Below, piece by piece: positions 26,205 to 35,307 of a stretch of 64,000 bases of DNA. Position 1 is the first letter of the stretch, and each line of letters starts with the position of its first letter. Under the pieces are notes generated by a model. The model was not told the DNA's origin, ran no database searches, and was given only the letters and a program-made list of their open reading frames with translations. This DNA is from an uncultured Clostridia bacterium. Its GTDB lineage: Bacteria > Bacillota > Clostridia > TANB77 > CAG-508. The translations under genes were made by a program, and so were the position numbers. Location: NCBI GenBank assembly GCA_934167965.1, contig CAKPMJ010000001.1:124001-188000 (forward strand), read 5' to 3'.

Positions 26205-27155
26205 ATGAATGAAGAACTAAAAGAACTCATAGAGAGGGCATTTAATCAAAAAATAGTTGATATACAAGAAATAAGTGGAGGATGGCTTACAGAAAAGTGG
26301 AAGGTACAATTTAAAGAATTATCAATTATGTTAAAAATAATAGAACATAAAAAAATAATTAGGAGAGACATTAATATTGAATTAGCAGCCAATTTACTAA
26401 AAACAGCTTATAATTTTGGTATAAAATGTCCCTGTATATATAAAATAAATGATAAATTAATAAATTATAATGAGAATAATAATCCGATAGTAGTCATAGA
26501 ATATTTAGAAGAAACTTTTTTAAAGGATCATACTAATATAAATAATGAAGATATTTTTTTAATAGGTGCTGAAATAGCTAAAATGAGAAAATGTTTTAAT
26601 GAAATAAGTATAAAACAAAAAATTGATTATTCTGAACTAATTCAAAGAATGCATAAAGAATATGATAAAAGATTAAATGAAGGAAAGAATGAAATTTATT
26701 TACAAGATGTTCTTAAACAGAAAAGAATACTTGACGTATTAGGTTATGATTTTTTTGAAAACTTAGAAATTGGATATTGTCATGGAGATTTATCACAAGA
26801 TAATATATTATTTGATAAGAATGGTTTTAAGGCTTTAGTAGATTTTGAAATTGCTAATGTATCTTTTATATTAAGAGATGTTGCGAGAATATTTTTAACA
26901 TTTTGCCTAGATAATAATGGAAGAATAAATAAAGAATTGTTAACAAATTTTGTAGAAGGGTATAATAGCATTTCTAAATTAACGATTAAAGATTTAATAA
27001 ATGGGATAAAAATTTTATGGTGTTTAGAAGTAGGGTTGTGGATTAAAGAAGCATATTATATAGACAATACTCCTGAAAAAGTAAAAAAATTTATGTGTGA
27101 AATAAATTGGATAACAGATAATTGGTTTGATTTAGAAAATATTATAAAAATATAG
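26205..27155 (+). CDS. Kinase-fold (APH/choline-kinase family) phosphotransferase
   Basis: A 316-residue phosphotransferase. The catalytic loop GYCHGDLSQDNILF and the metal-binding DFEIANVSF that follows are intact, as is the N-lobe lysine region LSIMLKIIEHKK. Such enzymes phosphorylate hydroxyl groups of small molecules (aminoglycosides, choline, homoserine, sugars). The last gene of the operon; a terminator follows within 3 bases of the stop. The start at 26205 has AAGGA about eight bases upstream and overlaps nothing; an ATG at 26190 in the previous gene is less likely. Substrate unknown; antibiotic resistance should not be assumed. Confidence 0.75.
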   Translation: MNEELKELIERAFNQKIVDIQEISGGWLTEKWKVQFKELSIMLKIIEHKKIIRRDINIELAANLLKTAYNFGIKCPCIYKINDKLINYNENNNPIVVIEYLEETFLKDHTNINNEDIFLIGAEIAKMRKCFNEISIKQKIDYSELIQRMHKEYDKRLNEGKNEIYLQDVLKQKRILDVLGYDFFENLEIGYCHGDLSQDNILFDKNGFKALVDFEIANVSFILRDVARIFLTFCLDNNGRINKELLTNFVEGYNSISKLTIKDLINGIKILWCLEVGLWIKEAYYIDNTPEKVKKFMCEINWITDNWFDLENIIKI

Positions 27156-27157
27156 AT

Positions 27158-27187
27158 AAAGGGATTAGTTATTAGCTAATCCCTTTT
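27158..27187. terminator. Strong terminator ending the radical-SAM operon (bidirectional)
   Basis: AAAGGGATTAG (27158-27168) and CTAATCCCTTT (27176-27186) form a perfect 11-bp stem with a 7-base loop and T-runs on both strands. It includes the stop codon of the convergent PHP gene. Confidence 0.85.
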
Positions 27188-28009
27188 ACAGTTTAAAAGA
27201 CTTTTAACGATTATGTCCTCATTAGAAAGCTCAAATCCCATTTTTATTTGAGATTTTTCAGAATGCCAATCACTTCCGGCAGTTTGTAACAAATTATATT
27301 TTTGAGCAAGAGAATTATAAAAAATAATATCTTCTTTGGAGTGCTCGGGATAAAATGTTTCAATACCTAAAAGTCCTTTGAAAGTTAATTCTGCAATATA
27401 TGAATTAAGAGCTTCATTTTTTTGAGGCAGACGACAAGGATGAGCGAGAACAGGAATTCCACCAGCCTTAAGAATTAAGTTAAGGATAAAATCTACACCA
27501 TAAAAGTTTCTTGGAATGTAATATTTCCCACTTGGATTTATAAAGTCTTTTTTCGCTTGACTAAAACTTTCATAATAGCCTTTTTGGTGAAGGAACATAG
27601 GAATATGATAAGCAGTTATGTGTAATCCTGGTGTTATAGAAGATATTTCTTCGTAAGATGTATATATTCCTAATGTTCTTAATAATTTTACATATTCCTT
27701 TATGATATAAATTCTTTCTTCTCTTAATTTCATCAGATAATCATTTAGGATATTAGAGTCTTTGAAATTATACCCTAATATATGAATGTACCGACTCCGA
27801 CTAATGTCTGTTGCTGCTTCTAGTTCAACACCTGGAATAAAATGAATGCCTAATTGTTTACATAGCAATTGAGCTTCTTCAATGCCAGATATTGAATCGT
27901 GGTCTGTTAGGGATATAGTACTAATCCCTTTTTGTTTTGCCTTTCTCACTATTTCAGAAGGAGAAAGGTCACCATCTGAAACGAATGAATGTAAGTGTAA
28001 GTCAATCAT
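27176..28009 (-). CDS. PHP-domain phosphoesterase (RNase AM/YciV-like)
   Basis: A 277-residue metal-dependent phosphoesterase. PHP motifs are in order: HLHSFVSDG (residues 4-12), LTDHDS at about 36, LAHPCR in the middle and GSDWHSE near the end. The YciV group trims 5' ends of RNA or acts on 3',5'-bisphosphonucleotides. Residues in ISRSRYIHILGY use two CGG codons read as Arg, almost the only in-frame CGG codons in this window outside the two frameshift sites. GGGGG is eight bases before the start. It has its own consensus promoter. Confidence 0.8.
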   Translation of the reverse strand: MIDLHLHSFVSDGDLSPSEIVRKAKQKGISTISLTDHDSISGIEEAQLLCKQLGIHFIPGVELEAATDISRSRYIHILGYNFKDSNILNDYLMKLREERIYIIKEYVKLLRTLGIYTSYEEISSITPGLHITAYHIPMFLHQKGYYESFSQAKKDFINPSGKYYIPRNFYGVDFILNLILKAGGIPVLAHPCRLPQKNEALNSYIAELTFKGLLGIETFYPEHSKEDIIFYNSLAQKYNLLQTAGSDWHSEKSQIKMGFELSNEDIIVKSLLNCKRD

Positions 28010-28048
28010 AGGTAAATCCCCCTTCTATAAAATGTAATTTACATAAAT

Positions 28049-28077
28049 ATTATATATTTTTTGCCTAAAAATGTCAA
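28049..28077 (-). promoter_or_regulatory. Consensus promoter of the PHP gene
   Basis: Read on the minus strand: TTGACA (28077-28072), a 17-base spacer, TATAAT (28054-28049). It is divergent from the argS promoter 57 bases away. Confidence 0.75.
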
Positions 28078-28133
28078 TATTAAACATTGATTATAGTGCA
28101 AAAACATTATATTTAGCTTTTTTTTGGAAAAAG

Positions 28134-28162
28134 TTGACATAAACGAGAAAAGATGGTATAAT
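28134..28162 (+). promoter_or_regulatory. Perfect consensus promoter of argS
   Basis: TTGACA (28134-28139), 17 bases, TATAAT (28157-28162). No T-box or other leader structure is seen before argS. Confidence 0.85.
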
Positions 28163-28232
28163 AGCTATGTATGAATAAAAATTTTATAGATTTTATAAAA
28201 ATCTAAATATTTATGTAAAAGGTGATCATTAT

Positions 28233-30002
28233 ATGTCATTAATGAATTATTTAAATGATTTAGTAAAACAAAGTTTTTCAAACAATGGTTATACAATAGA
28301 AAGCAAAGCTGTAAAATTATCAGACAGACCAGATTTATCTCAATTTCAATGTAATGAGGCTTTTGAAATTGCAAAAGCTACAAGACAAAATCCTAGAGTT
28401 GTTGCTGAAAAGATAGCAGCAGAATTAAGACAAAATCCTGTTTTTAAAGATGTTTCAGTTGCAGGACCGGGATTTATAAATATTTCTTTAAGTGATACAT
28501 TTTTAGCAAATTATATACAAGAAATGTCAATTGATCCTAAAATGGGAATAAGAGCAGATAAACCTAAAAAGATTTTAATTGATTATGGTGGTGCTAATGT
28601 TGCAAAACCATTACATGTTGGACATTTACGTTCTGCAATAATAGGTGAAGGTTTAAAAAGATTGGCTAAAGAACTAGGACATGATGTTATAGGTGATGTG
28701 CATCTTGGAGATTGGGGAAGACCGCTAGGAATTGTTATATCTGAAATAAAAAGAAGAAATCCAGAATTAGTATATTTTGATGAAAATTATACAGGTGAAT
28801 ATCCAAGTGAAAGTCCAGTAACTATGAATGATTTAAATGAAATATATCCAACGGCTAGTGCTGCAGCTAAAGAAGATGAAGAAAGAATGAGAGAAGCTAG
28901 AGAAGCAACAGCAATATTACAAAATGAAGATAGACCTGGACATAGGGGATACTATGCTCTTTGGCAACATATAATTAATGAATCAATTAAGGATTTAAAA
29001 CAAAGTTATGACAAATTAGGAGTAAATTTTGAACTATGGAGAGGAGAAAGCGATTGCATTAAATCAATTCCAGAAATGATGGACATTTTAGCAAAGAAAA
29101 ATTTATTAAGACAAAGTAATGGTGCTACAGTAATGGATGTTGATGAACCAACAGATTCATCTCCAGTTCCTCCACTAATTTTAAAAACACAAAGTGATTC
29201 GGTTGGCTATCAAACTACTGAATTAGCAACAATATATGAAAGAGTAAAAGAATTTGAACCAGATGAAATTTGGTATGTTGTTGATGGTAGACAAGAAATG
29301 CATTTCAAACAAGTATTTAGAGGAGCATATAAATCAGGAATTGTTCCAGAAGATATGAAATTAAGATTCATTGGATTTGGAACTATGAATGGAAAAGATG
29401 GCAAACCATTTAAAACAAGAGATGGTGGAGTAATGAAATTATCAGACTTGCTTGAATTAGTGCAAAAGTCATCTGAAAAGAGATTGGAAGAGAGTGGAGT
29501 ACAATTTTCTGAAGAAGAAAAGAAAGATAGCGCATATAAAATTGCAGATGCAACAATTAAATATGCAGATGCATTATCTAATAGAGAAACTGATTACATA
29601 TTTGATATTGATAAATTCGTTGAAACACAAGGAAAAACAGGTCCATATATATTGTATTCAGCAGTTAGAATAAATTCATTATTAAAGAAAGCATTAGAAC
29701 AAGGTATAGAACCAGGAAAAATACAAGAACCTTCTAAAAATGAAGAAAGAATGCTAATGTTAACAATATCAAGATTACCAGATATTGTAGATATGGCTTT
29801 TGAGAATAAATCGCTTACAGAAATAGCAAATTATTTATATGAATTAAATTCTGCTTATAATTCGTTTTATAATACAACAAAAGTAATCGGAGAGCAAGAT
29901 AAAGACAAACAAAAATCCTGGATTCAATTATCAAGTATGGTCGGAAAAATCAACAAGAAGTTATTAGATACAATGGCTATAGAAGAACCAGAGAGAATGT
30001 AA
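28233..30002 (+). CDS. argS: Arginyl-tRNA synthetase
   Basis: Charges tRNA-Arg. It has 589 residues, normal for the family. The N-terminal Add-1 domain is followed by the HIGH motif in AKPLHVGHLRSA (about residues 124-135). The KMSKS motif is replaced by the FKTRDGGVMKLSDLL pattern typical of many ArgRS. The C-terminal helical domain ends in LDTMAIEEPERM, the usual end. AAAGGTGATC precedes the start. A terminator follows at once. Confidence 0.95.
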   Translation: MSLMNYLNDLVKQSFSNNGYTIESKAVKLSDRPDLSQFQCNEAFEIAKATRQNPRVVAEKIAAELRQNPVFKDVSVAGPGFINISLSDTFLANYIQEMSIDPKMGIRADKPKKILIDYGGANVAKPLHVGHLRSAIIGEGLKRLAKELGHDVIGDVHLGDWGRPLGIVISEIKRRNPELVYFDENYTGEYPSESPVTMNDLNEIYPTASAAAKEDEERMREAREATAILQNEDRPGHRGYYALWQHIINESIKDLKQSYDKLGVNFELWRGESDCIKSIPEMMDILAKKNLLRQSNGATVMDVDEPTDSSPVPPLILKTQSDSVGYQTTELATIYERVKEFEPDEIWYVVDGRQEMHFKQVFRGAYKSGIVPEDMKLRFIGFGTMNGKDGKPFKTRDGGVMKLSDLLELVQKSSEKRLEESGVQFSEEEKKDSAYKIADATIKYADALSNRETDYIFDIDKFVETQGKTGPYILYSAVRINSLLKKALEQGIEPGKIQEPSKNEERMLMLTISRLPDIVDMAFENKSLTEIANYLYELNSAYNSFYNTTKVIGEQDKDKQKSWIQLSSMVGKINKKLLDTMAIEEPERM

Positions 30003-30008
30003 CAAGAA

Positions 30009-30042
30009 AAGTAGAAATGTAAATTCATTTCTACTTTTTTCT
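30009..30042 (+). terminator. Intrinsic terminator after argS
   Basis: AAGTAGAAATG (from 30010) pairs with CATTTCTACTT (from 30027) around a short loop and is followed by a T-run. The next gene starts only 27 bases later, so its transcription depends on read-through or an unseen promoter. Confidence 0.8.
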
Positions 30043-30068
30043 TTAAAAAAAGAAGGAGATATAGCAAT

Positions 30069-30920
30069 ATGAATAATTCAAATTATATTTTTAAAGTATG
30101 CAGAGTTCATAATATTGAAGATTTAAAAATGGTTGCTAATAATGGTGCGAATATGATAGGTATCCATGCTGTATATATTGATACAAATTCTTATTTAAGT
30201 AGTGAAGAAAAATATTTTCCTTTCAAAAGAAATTTAGAAATAAATGAGAATCTTCCACTATCATTTTTTGAAGTTGATAGTATTAGAAATATGCAAGATA
30301 GTATTCCAGATAATATAGACCAAGCAATTTTATTTCAAAGACCACTAGATATTAAATCAATGGAAAATTGTTGTAATATATATAAAATGCCAATTAGTAA
30401 TATGTATATCCAATTACACCATAGGACATCTAAAGAATATATCGATAATATAAAAGAAAAATTGTGTAAAAAGATAATAGCAGTAGTGGGGCTGTTTCAG
30501 GAAGATTTTGAAGAATATTTTTGGTATTTGCATAAGTCTTTAAATTGCGAAACTGATTATATATTAATAGACTTATCAGTACATCAGTCAGATTTATCGA
30601 CATATAAGAATAATAGTGATAAATTAATGAAAATTAAAGAAATATGCAAAGTAATTGAAAATAACAAAGTTCCAATAATTCTTGCTGAAGATACAACTGT
30701 TAAAAAGATGCAATATTATTTAAAAGAAATAAAACAACATAATATTATTATAAAAGGTATAGATATGCAAAATGCAGTAGAAATTAGTAAAAAAGAACAA
30801 AGATATATCCTAATAAATAATAATGAAAAGGATTATCAAGCAAAGATTAGAAAGTCAAATGAAAAGTTAAAAGAATGGAAATATTTTCTTGAAAAAGATG
30901 GTAAAAAGTACTTTTCATAA
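30069..30920 (+). CDS. TrpF-like (phosphoribosylanthranilate isomerase fold) protein
   Basis: A 283-residue protein whose start, FKVCRVHNIEDLKMVANNGANMIGIHAVY (in part), resembles the first strand and helix of TrpF, KxCGxxxxxDxxxxxxxGAxxxGxxF. A late strand, IIIKGIDMQNAVE, recalls the TrpF phosphate-binding region. No other trp genes are near. The protein is longer than typical TrpF (about 200) and key motif residues are changed, so a different TIM-barrel reaction is likely. GAAGGAG precedes the start. It pairs with the unrecognised gene 20 bases downstream. Confidence 0.45.
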   Translation: MNNSNYIFKVCRVHNIEDLKMVANNGANMIGIHAVYIDTNSYLSSEEKYFPFKRNLEINENLPLSFFEVDSIRNMQDSIPDNIDQAILFQRPLDIKSMENCCNIYKMPISNMYIQLHHRTSKEYIDNIKEKLCKKIIAVVGLFQEDFEEYFWYLHKSLNCETDYILIDLSVHQSDLSTYKNNSDKLMKIKEICKVIENNKVPIILAEDTTVKKMQYYLKEIKQHNIIIKGIDMQNAVEISKKEQRYILINNNEKDYQAKIRKSNEKLKEWKYFLEKDGKKYFS

Positions 30921-30939
30921 ATTGTAAGGGGGGAGAAAA

Positions 30940-32136
30940 ATGAAGTGGATTAATAATTTTGAACCATTAAAAATAAAACAAGTAAATGATAAAGATATAG
31001 AAATAAAAAATTATTGCAAAGATGTATGGATCATAAAAGAAGAAAATAGAGAATACTTAATGATAAAAAGGAATTTTAAAAATAATTTTAAAAGAAATAT
31101 GGATCAAGTAATAATAAAAGATAATGCAGAAATAAAAGTAAAGACAAATTATAATGATAAAAAACAAAGTTTATATCTTGATTATGGTGCAGATGGCTCT
31201 ATAATCATTGATATGAATGGAATTGATAATTTCAGATTTGCAGAATCAGAAGTATTTAACGATTATACAATTAGAAAAATTGTTAAAAAAATGAATTTAT
31301 TACCTGAAGGAGAATATTTAAGAATTGGTGCTTCCGGAGCAAGGGAAAACGGAAATCATCCAGGTGGAGAAGTTTTTGAATATTCATTAATTCAAAATAA
31401 TAAATGTGAAGGTTTATCACAAAATGTAAGTGGGTATTTGCAAAAAAATGAATGTTATAGTAGAAGTATTCCGTTATTTGAAGATGATGAAAAAACATTA
31501 AGAGAAGAACGTATAGTATATTCACATACAGCTTGGTTAAAAAAAGGAGATTTTACAGATTCAAAAAGTGTATATATGAAAGTTCAACCAAAGAAGTCAG
31601 AAGAAAGTTTATTAGATATTTTAAACCAAGCAGCTAGTGAATTGGGAATGAATTGTTTTTCTATTCAAATTTTTGTCAAATCACAAGAAGAAAATGATAC
31701 AGAGGTAAATGGACGTGTATTAAAGCATATGCCAGAAAAACCATTTAAAGATATTCCAGAAGTAGTTGAGATTTCATATGAAAAACGTTTTAAACTAGAA
31801 CAATCTGATAAAATGTATGGAATGGGTACAAAATATGAAAGATATGAACCAGAATGGACAGAATTTACAAATGGAGGAAAATATGAACGAAGAGGACATA
31901 TACATGGAACTATTATAAGTAGTATAAAGAGTAACATTAAAAAGCATGAAACATTTCATTTACGCGATGTTTTTATATCTCCAACAAGTAATGTTGAAAT
32001 TGTCTTAACACCAATAGATACAATATATAGAATATATCCAATACATAAGAAAAATAATATATATATTTGTGATGCTAGTAAGAAAAAAATTGATGAGTTA
32101 ATTGAGAATATAAAAATTATAGATGATAAAAGATAA
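30940..32136 (+). CDS. Unrecognised 398-residue protein paired with the TrpF-like gene
   Basis: No family recognised. The protein is soluble and charged, with no signal peptide or membrane helix. Distinct segments that may be useful for searching are IGASGARENGNHPGGEVFEY at about residues 128-147 and the His-rich RGHIHGTIISS near 320, followed by HLRDVFISPTSNVEIVLTP. The HIHG and ENGNH motifs could bind metal or phosphate. GGGGGG lies just before the start, and the short gap after the TrpF-like gene suggests the two act in one pathway. Function unknown. Confidence 0.5.
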   Translation: MKWINNFEPLKIKQVNDKDIEIKNYCKDVWIIKEENREYLMIKRNFKNNFKRNMDQVIIKDNAEIKVKTNYNDKKQSLYLDYGADGSIIIDMNGIDNFRFAESEVFNDYTIRKIVKKMNLLPEGEYLRIGASGARENGNHPGGEVFEYSLIQNNKCEGLSQNVSGYLQKNECYSRSIPLFEDDEKTLREERIVYSHTAWLKKGDFTDSKSVYMKVQPKKSEESLLDILNQAASELGMNCFSIQIFVKSQEENDTEVNGRVLKHMPEKPFKDIPEVVEISYEKRFKLEQSDKMYGMGTKYERYEPEWTEFTNGGKYERRGHIHGTIISSIKSNIKKHETFHLRDVFISPTSNVEIVLTPIDTIYRIYPIHKKNNIYICDASKKKIDELIENIKIIDDKR

Positions 32137-32338
32137 AATTTTGTAGCTATATTTTAAAGAATTTATAATTTATATTTTTAATATATTGCTTTTTTTAATT
32201 AATTACTATATACTAATAATTATAATGAATGTAAACATTGTTTGCATTTTGTTTGCAAAAAGTTGGTACAATAAATAAAAATAGTACAAATAATACAATA
32301 GATATAAATGATTATAATCTGCAATACAACTAGTATTC
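32137..32338. other. AT-rich non-coding stretch before the SEC-C mini-ORF
   Basis: No gene, clear promoter or terminator is seen. It includes TTTGCA repeats around 32244-32262. The stretch may hold the decayed front part of a gene whose end is the SEC-C fragment. Confidence 0.4.
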
Positions 32339-32428
32339 ATGGATATTTATAGTACAGATAATACAGTGAAAAAATCTCCTTGTGGTTCGGGCAAAAAGTA
32401 TAAAAATTGTTGTGGAAAGAATGCATAA
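32339..32428 (+). CDS. Orphan SEC-C zinc-motif mini-ORF (29 codons)
   Basis: An ATG-to-TAA frame whose C-terminal part reads SPCGSGKKYKNCCGKNA. This is almost the same as the end of SecA in this window (CPCGSGKKYKNCCGKNQ), though the first cysteine of CPC is replaced by Ser. No Shine-Dalgarno site is visible, and an in-frame stop lies seven codons upstream of the ATG. A terminator follows 11 bases after the stop. It is either the decayed tail of a SEC-C protein or a real micropeptide. Protein motif conservation with different codons from secA argues against a recent copy. Confidence 0.4.
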   Translation: MDIYSTDNTVKKSPCGSGKKYKNCCGKNA

Positions 32429-32438
32429 AATTAAATTA

Positions 32439-32477
32439 AAGAAGTGTAACCTAGAAAGATCGGGTAACACTTCTTTT
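32439..32477 (+). terminator. Intrinsic terminator after the SEC-C mini-ORF
   Basis: AAGAAGTGT (32439-32447) pairs with ACACTTCTT, extended by ACC/GGT beyond a single mismatch, and is followed by TTTT. Confidence 0.75.
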
Positions 32478-32505
32478 GATTAGTTAAATATTTATAATAA
32501 AAATA

Positions 32506-32534
32506 TAGACTTTTAAGAAAAAATAATGTAAAAT
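32506..32534 (+). promoter_or_regulatory. Promoter of guaA
   Basis: TAGACT (32506-32511), 17 bases, TAAAAT (32529-32534). No purine riboswitch is seen in the short leader. Confidence 0.6.
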
Positions 32535-32566
32535 AGTAACATAATAAAAAAGAGGGAGATTAATAT

Positions 32567-34099
32567 ATGGAAGAAAATATAATAATATTAGATTTTTATG
32601 GACAATATAATCAACTAATAGCAAGAAGAGTAAGAGAATGTAATGTATACTCAGAAATATTACCATTTAATACATCAATAGAAAAAATAAAAGCAAAAAA
32701 TCCAAAGGGGATAATATTTACAGGAGGGCCAGCAAGCGTATATGCTGAAAATGCACCAATGTGTAACAAAGAAATATTTGAACTAGGAATACCTGTATTA
32801 GGAATTTGCTATGGAATGCAACTTATGACACACATGTTAGGTGGAAAAGTACAAAGGGCAGAAAAAAGAGAATATGGTGTAACAAATGTAAAAATAAATA
32901 ATGAATCAAAATTATTTAAAGGATTTGACAATGAGAACAATTTCTTAATGAGCCATACAGATTTTGTATTAAATTTACCAGAAGGATTTGAGAATATAGG
33001 TTATACAGAACATTGCCCAAATGCAGCAATGCAAAATACAACTAAGAACTTCTATGGAATACAGTTTCACCCAGAAGTAAATGATTCTGTAAATGGAACA
33101 AAAGTAATTGAAAATTTTGTAAAAGATATTTGTGGTTGTTCTGGAAGTTGGAAAATGGCTTCATTTGCAACAAAAACAATAGAAGCATTAAAAGAAAAAA
33201 TAGGAAATAAAAAAGCATTATGTGCTCTATCGGGAGGAGTTGATTCTTCAGTTGCAGCAGCACTTATAAACAAAGCAATAGGAAAGAATTTAACTTGTAT
33301 ATTTGTAGACCATGGTTTACTTAGAAAAAATGAGGCAGAAGAAGTAGAAGAAATATTTACAAAACAGTTTGATGTAAACTTTGTAAAAGTAGATGCTAAA
33401 GAAAGATTTTTATCAAAACTTGCAGGAGTTACAGATCCAGAAACAAAAAGAAAAATAATTGGCGAGGAATTTATAAGAGTATTTGAAGAAGAAGCTAAAA
33501 AAATAGGTACAGTTGATTATTTAGTTCAAGGAACAATATATCCTGATGTAATTGAAAGTGGATTAGGTGCAGGAGCAAAAATTAAAAGTCATCATAATGT
33601 AGGAGGACTTCCTGACTATGTTGACTTTAAAGAGATTGTAGAACCTTTAAGAGACTTATTTAAAGATGAAGTTAGAAAAGTAGGTTTAGAATTAGGATTA
33701 CCTGAATTTTTAGTATATCGTCAACCATTCCCAGGACCAGGATTAGCAATAAGAGTAATAGGAGATATAACAGAAAATAAATTAACAATACTAAAAGATG
33801 CAGATTATATATTTAGAGAGGAAATTGCAAATGCAGGATTAGATAGAAATATAAATCAATATTTTGCTGTTTTGACAAATATAAGAAGTGTAGGTGTTAT
33901 GGGTGATGAAAGAACATATGATTACACAATAGCACTTCGTGCAGTAGATACCTCTGATTTTATGACAGCAACTTGGAGTAAGATTCCTTATGAAGTATTA
34001 GAAAAAGTGTCAAGCAGAATAGTTAATGAAGTTAAACATGTAAATAGAGTAGTATACGACATTACAGGAAAGCCACCAGCTACTATAGAGTGGGAATAA
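32567..34099 (+). CDS. guaA: GMP synthase (glutamine-hydrolysing)
   Basis: Converts XMP to GMP using glutamine. It has 510 residues. The N-terminal class I amidotransferase carries FTGGPASVY and the nucleophile loop LGICYGMQLM. The ATP-PPase domain has the P-loop ALSGGVDSSVAA, and the C-terminal dimerisation domain ends in KPPATIEWE, the standard GuaA end. GAGGGAG precedes the start. The prfB gene follows after 21 bases. Confidence 0.95.
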   Translation: MEENIIILDFYGQYNQLIARRVRECNVYSEILPFNTSIEKIKAKNPKGIIFTGGPASVYAENAPMCNKEIFELGIPVLGICYGMQLMTHMLGGKVQRAEKREYGVTNVKINNESKLFKGFDNENNFLMSHTDFVLNLPEGFENIGYTEHCPNAAMQNTTKNFYGIQFHPEVNDSVNGTKVIENFVKDICGCSGSWKMASFATKTIEALKEKIGNKKALCALSGGVDSSVAAALINKAIGKNLTCIFVDHGLLRKNEAEEVEEIFTKQFDVNFVKVDAKERFLSKLAGVTDPETKRKIIGEEFIRVFEEEAKKIGTVDYLVQGTIYPDVIESGLGAGAKIKSHHNVGGLPDYVDFKEIVEPLRDLFKDEVRKVGLELGLPEFLVYRQPFPGPGLAIRVIGDITENKLTILKDADYIFREEIANAGLDRNINQYFAVLTNIRSVGVMGDERTYDYTIALRAVDTSDFMTATWSKIPYEVLEKVSSRIVNEVKHVNRVVYDITGKPPATIEWE

Positions 34100-34120
34100 A
34101 GAAAAGGAAGTGATACTTTA

Positions 34121-35216
34121 ATGATAGACTTAGAAGAATATAAAAGAAACTTACTAACTATGCAAGAAAAATTAAAAGGATTAGGTGATTCACTTTGACA
34201 TCCCTAAACTAGAAAAAGAATTAAGTAGTTTAGAAAAACAAACAACAGAAAATGGATTTTGGGATAATCAAAAAGAATCAAATAAAGTACTAAGTAAAAT
34301 TAAAAACATTAAAAGTAAAACAGTAAAATATAAAGAATTAGAAACAGAATTTGCAAATATATTAGAATTAATAGAATTAGTAGAAACTGAATATGATGAA
34401 GAGTTAGCAAATGAAATAATATCAAATAATTTAGAAAAAGAACTAGAAAAATTTGAATTGCAAACATTGTTATCAGGCAAATATGATAACAATAACGCCA
34501 TACTTACATTGCATCCAGGAGCAGGAGGAACAGAATCACAAGATTGGGCAGAAATGTTATATAGAATGTACACTAGATGGGCAACTAAAAATGGTTTTCA
34601 AGTAAAAGAACTTGATTATTTAGATGGAGATGAGGCAGGAATAAAAAGTGTTACATTCGAAATAATTGGAGAAAATGCTTATGGATATATGAAGGGAGAA
34701 ATGGGAGTACATAGACTAGTAAGAATTTCACCTTTTGATAGTGGTGGAAGAAGACACACTTCATTTGCTTCTCTTGAAGTTTTACCAGAAATATCAGATG
34801 ATGAAGATTTATACATAAACCCAGATGATATAAAAATGGATGTATATAGATCATCTGGAGCTGGTGGACAGCATATAAATAAAACATCTTCAGCAGTAAG
34901 ATTAACACATATTCCAACAGGAATAGTGGTAGCATGTCAAACACAAAGGTCTCAATTGCAAAATAAAGAAAATTGTATGAAGATGCTTAAATCAAAATTA
35001 CTTGATTTAAAAGAACGAGAACAAAAAGAAACAATTGAAGAATTAAAAGGAGTTCAAAGAGATATATCATGGGGAAGTCAAATACGTTCATATGTATTTT
35101 GCCCATATACACTCGTAAAAGACCATAGGACCAATTTTGAAGTAGGAAACGTACAAAGTGTTATGGATGGAGAAATTGATGGTTTTATAGAGAGTTATTT
35201 GAAATCTAATTTGTAA
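34121..35216 (+). CDS. prfB: Peptide chain release factor 2, with programmed +1 frameshift
   Basis: Ends translation at UGA and UAA. Translation starts at ATG 34121 (AAGGAAGTG upstream) and runs 25 codons to CTT TGA C at 34193-34199, where the ribosome must shift +1 to continue to 35216. This is the classic autoregulatory site: low RF2 leaves the UGA unread and favours the shift. The joined protein is 364 residues, normal for RF2. SPF specificity motif (RISPFDSGG) and GGQ (248-250) are present. An annotation starting at 34185 would lose the regulated N-terminus. Confidence 0.95.
34193..34199 (+). promoter_or_regulatory. RF2 recoding site CTT-TGA-C
   Basis: The in-frame UGA follows CUU and is followed by C, the conserved RF2 +1 shift site. 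AGG and GGT at 34177-34185, a few bases upstream, may serve as the internal Shine-Dalgarno-like stimulator. Confidence 0.9.
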
Positions 35217-35251
35217 TAGTAACTTATAAATTAGGTTCTAAATATAATATA

Positions 35252-35281
35252 AAAGGAGTATTTAGACTTAAATAGTCCTTT
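35252..35281 (+). terminator. Hairpin after prfB
   Basis: AAAGGA (35252-35257) and TATTTA (from 35259) pair with TAAATA and TCCTTT (to 35281) across one G/G mismatch. The following T-run is short, so a weak terminator or processing site. Confidence 0.5.
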
Positions 35282-35307
35282 CTAAACTAAAAAAGAAGGT
35301 GCCAAAT

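Noticed and set aside
24696..27155. Aminoglycoside resistance genes
   Set aside because: The kinase fold is shared by many small-molecule kinases; the biosynthetic operon setting does not support a resistance call.
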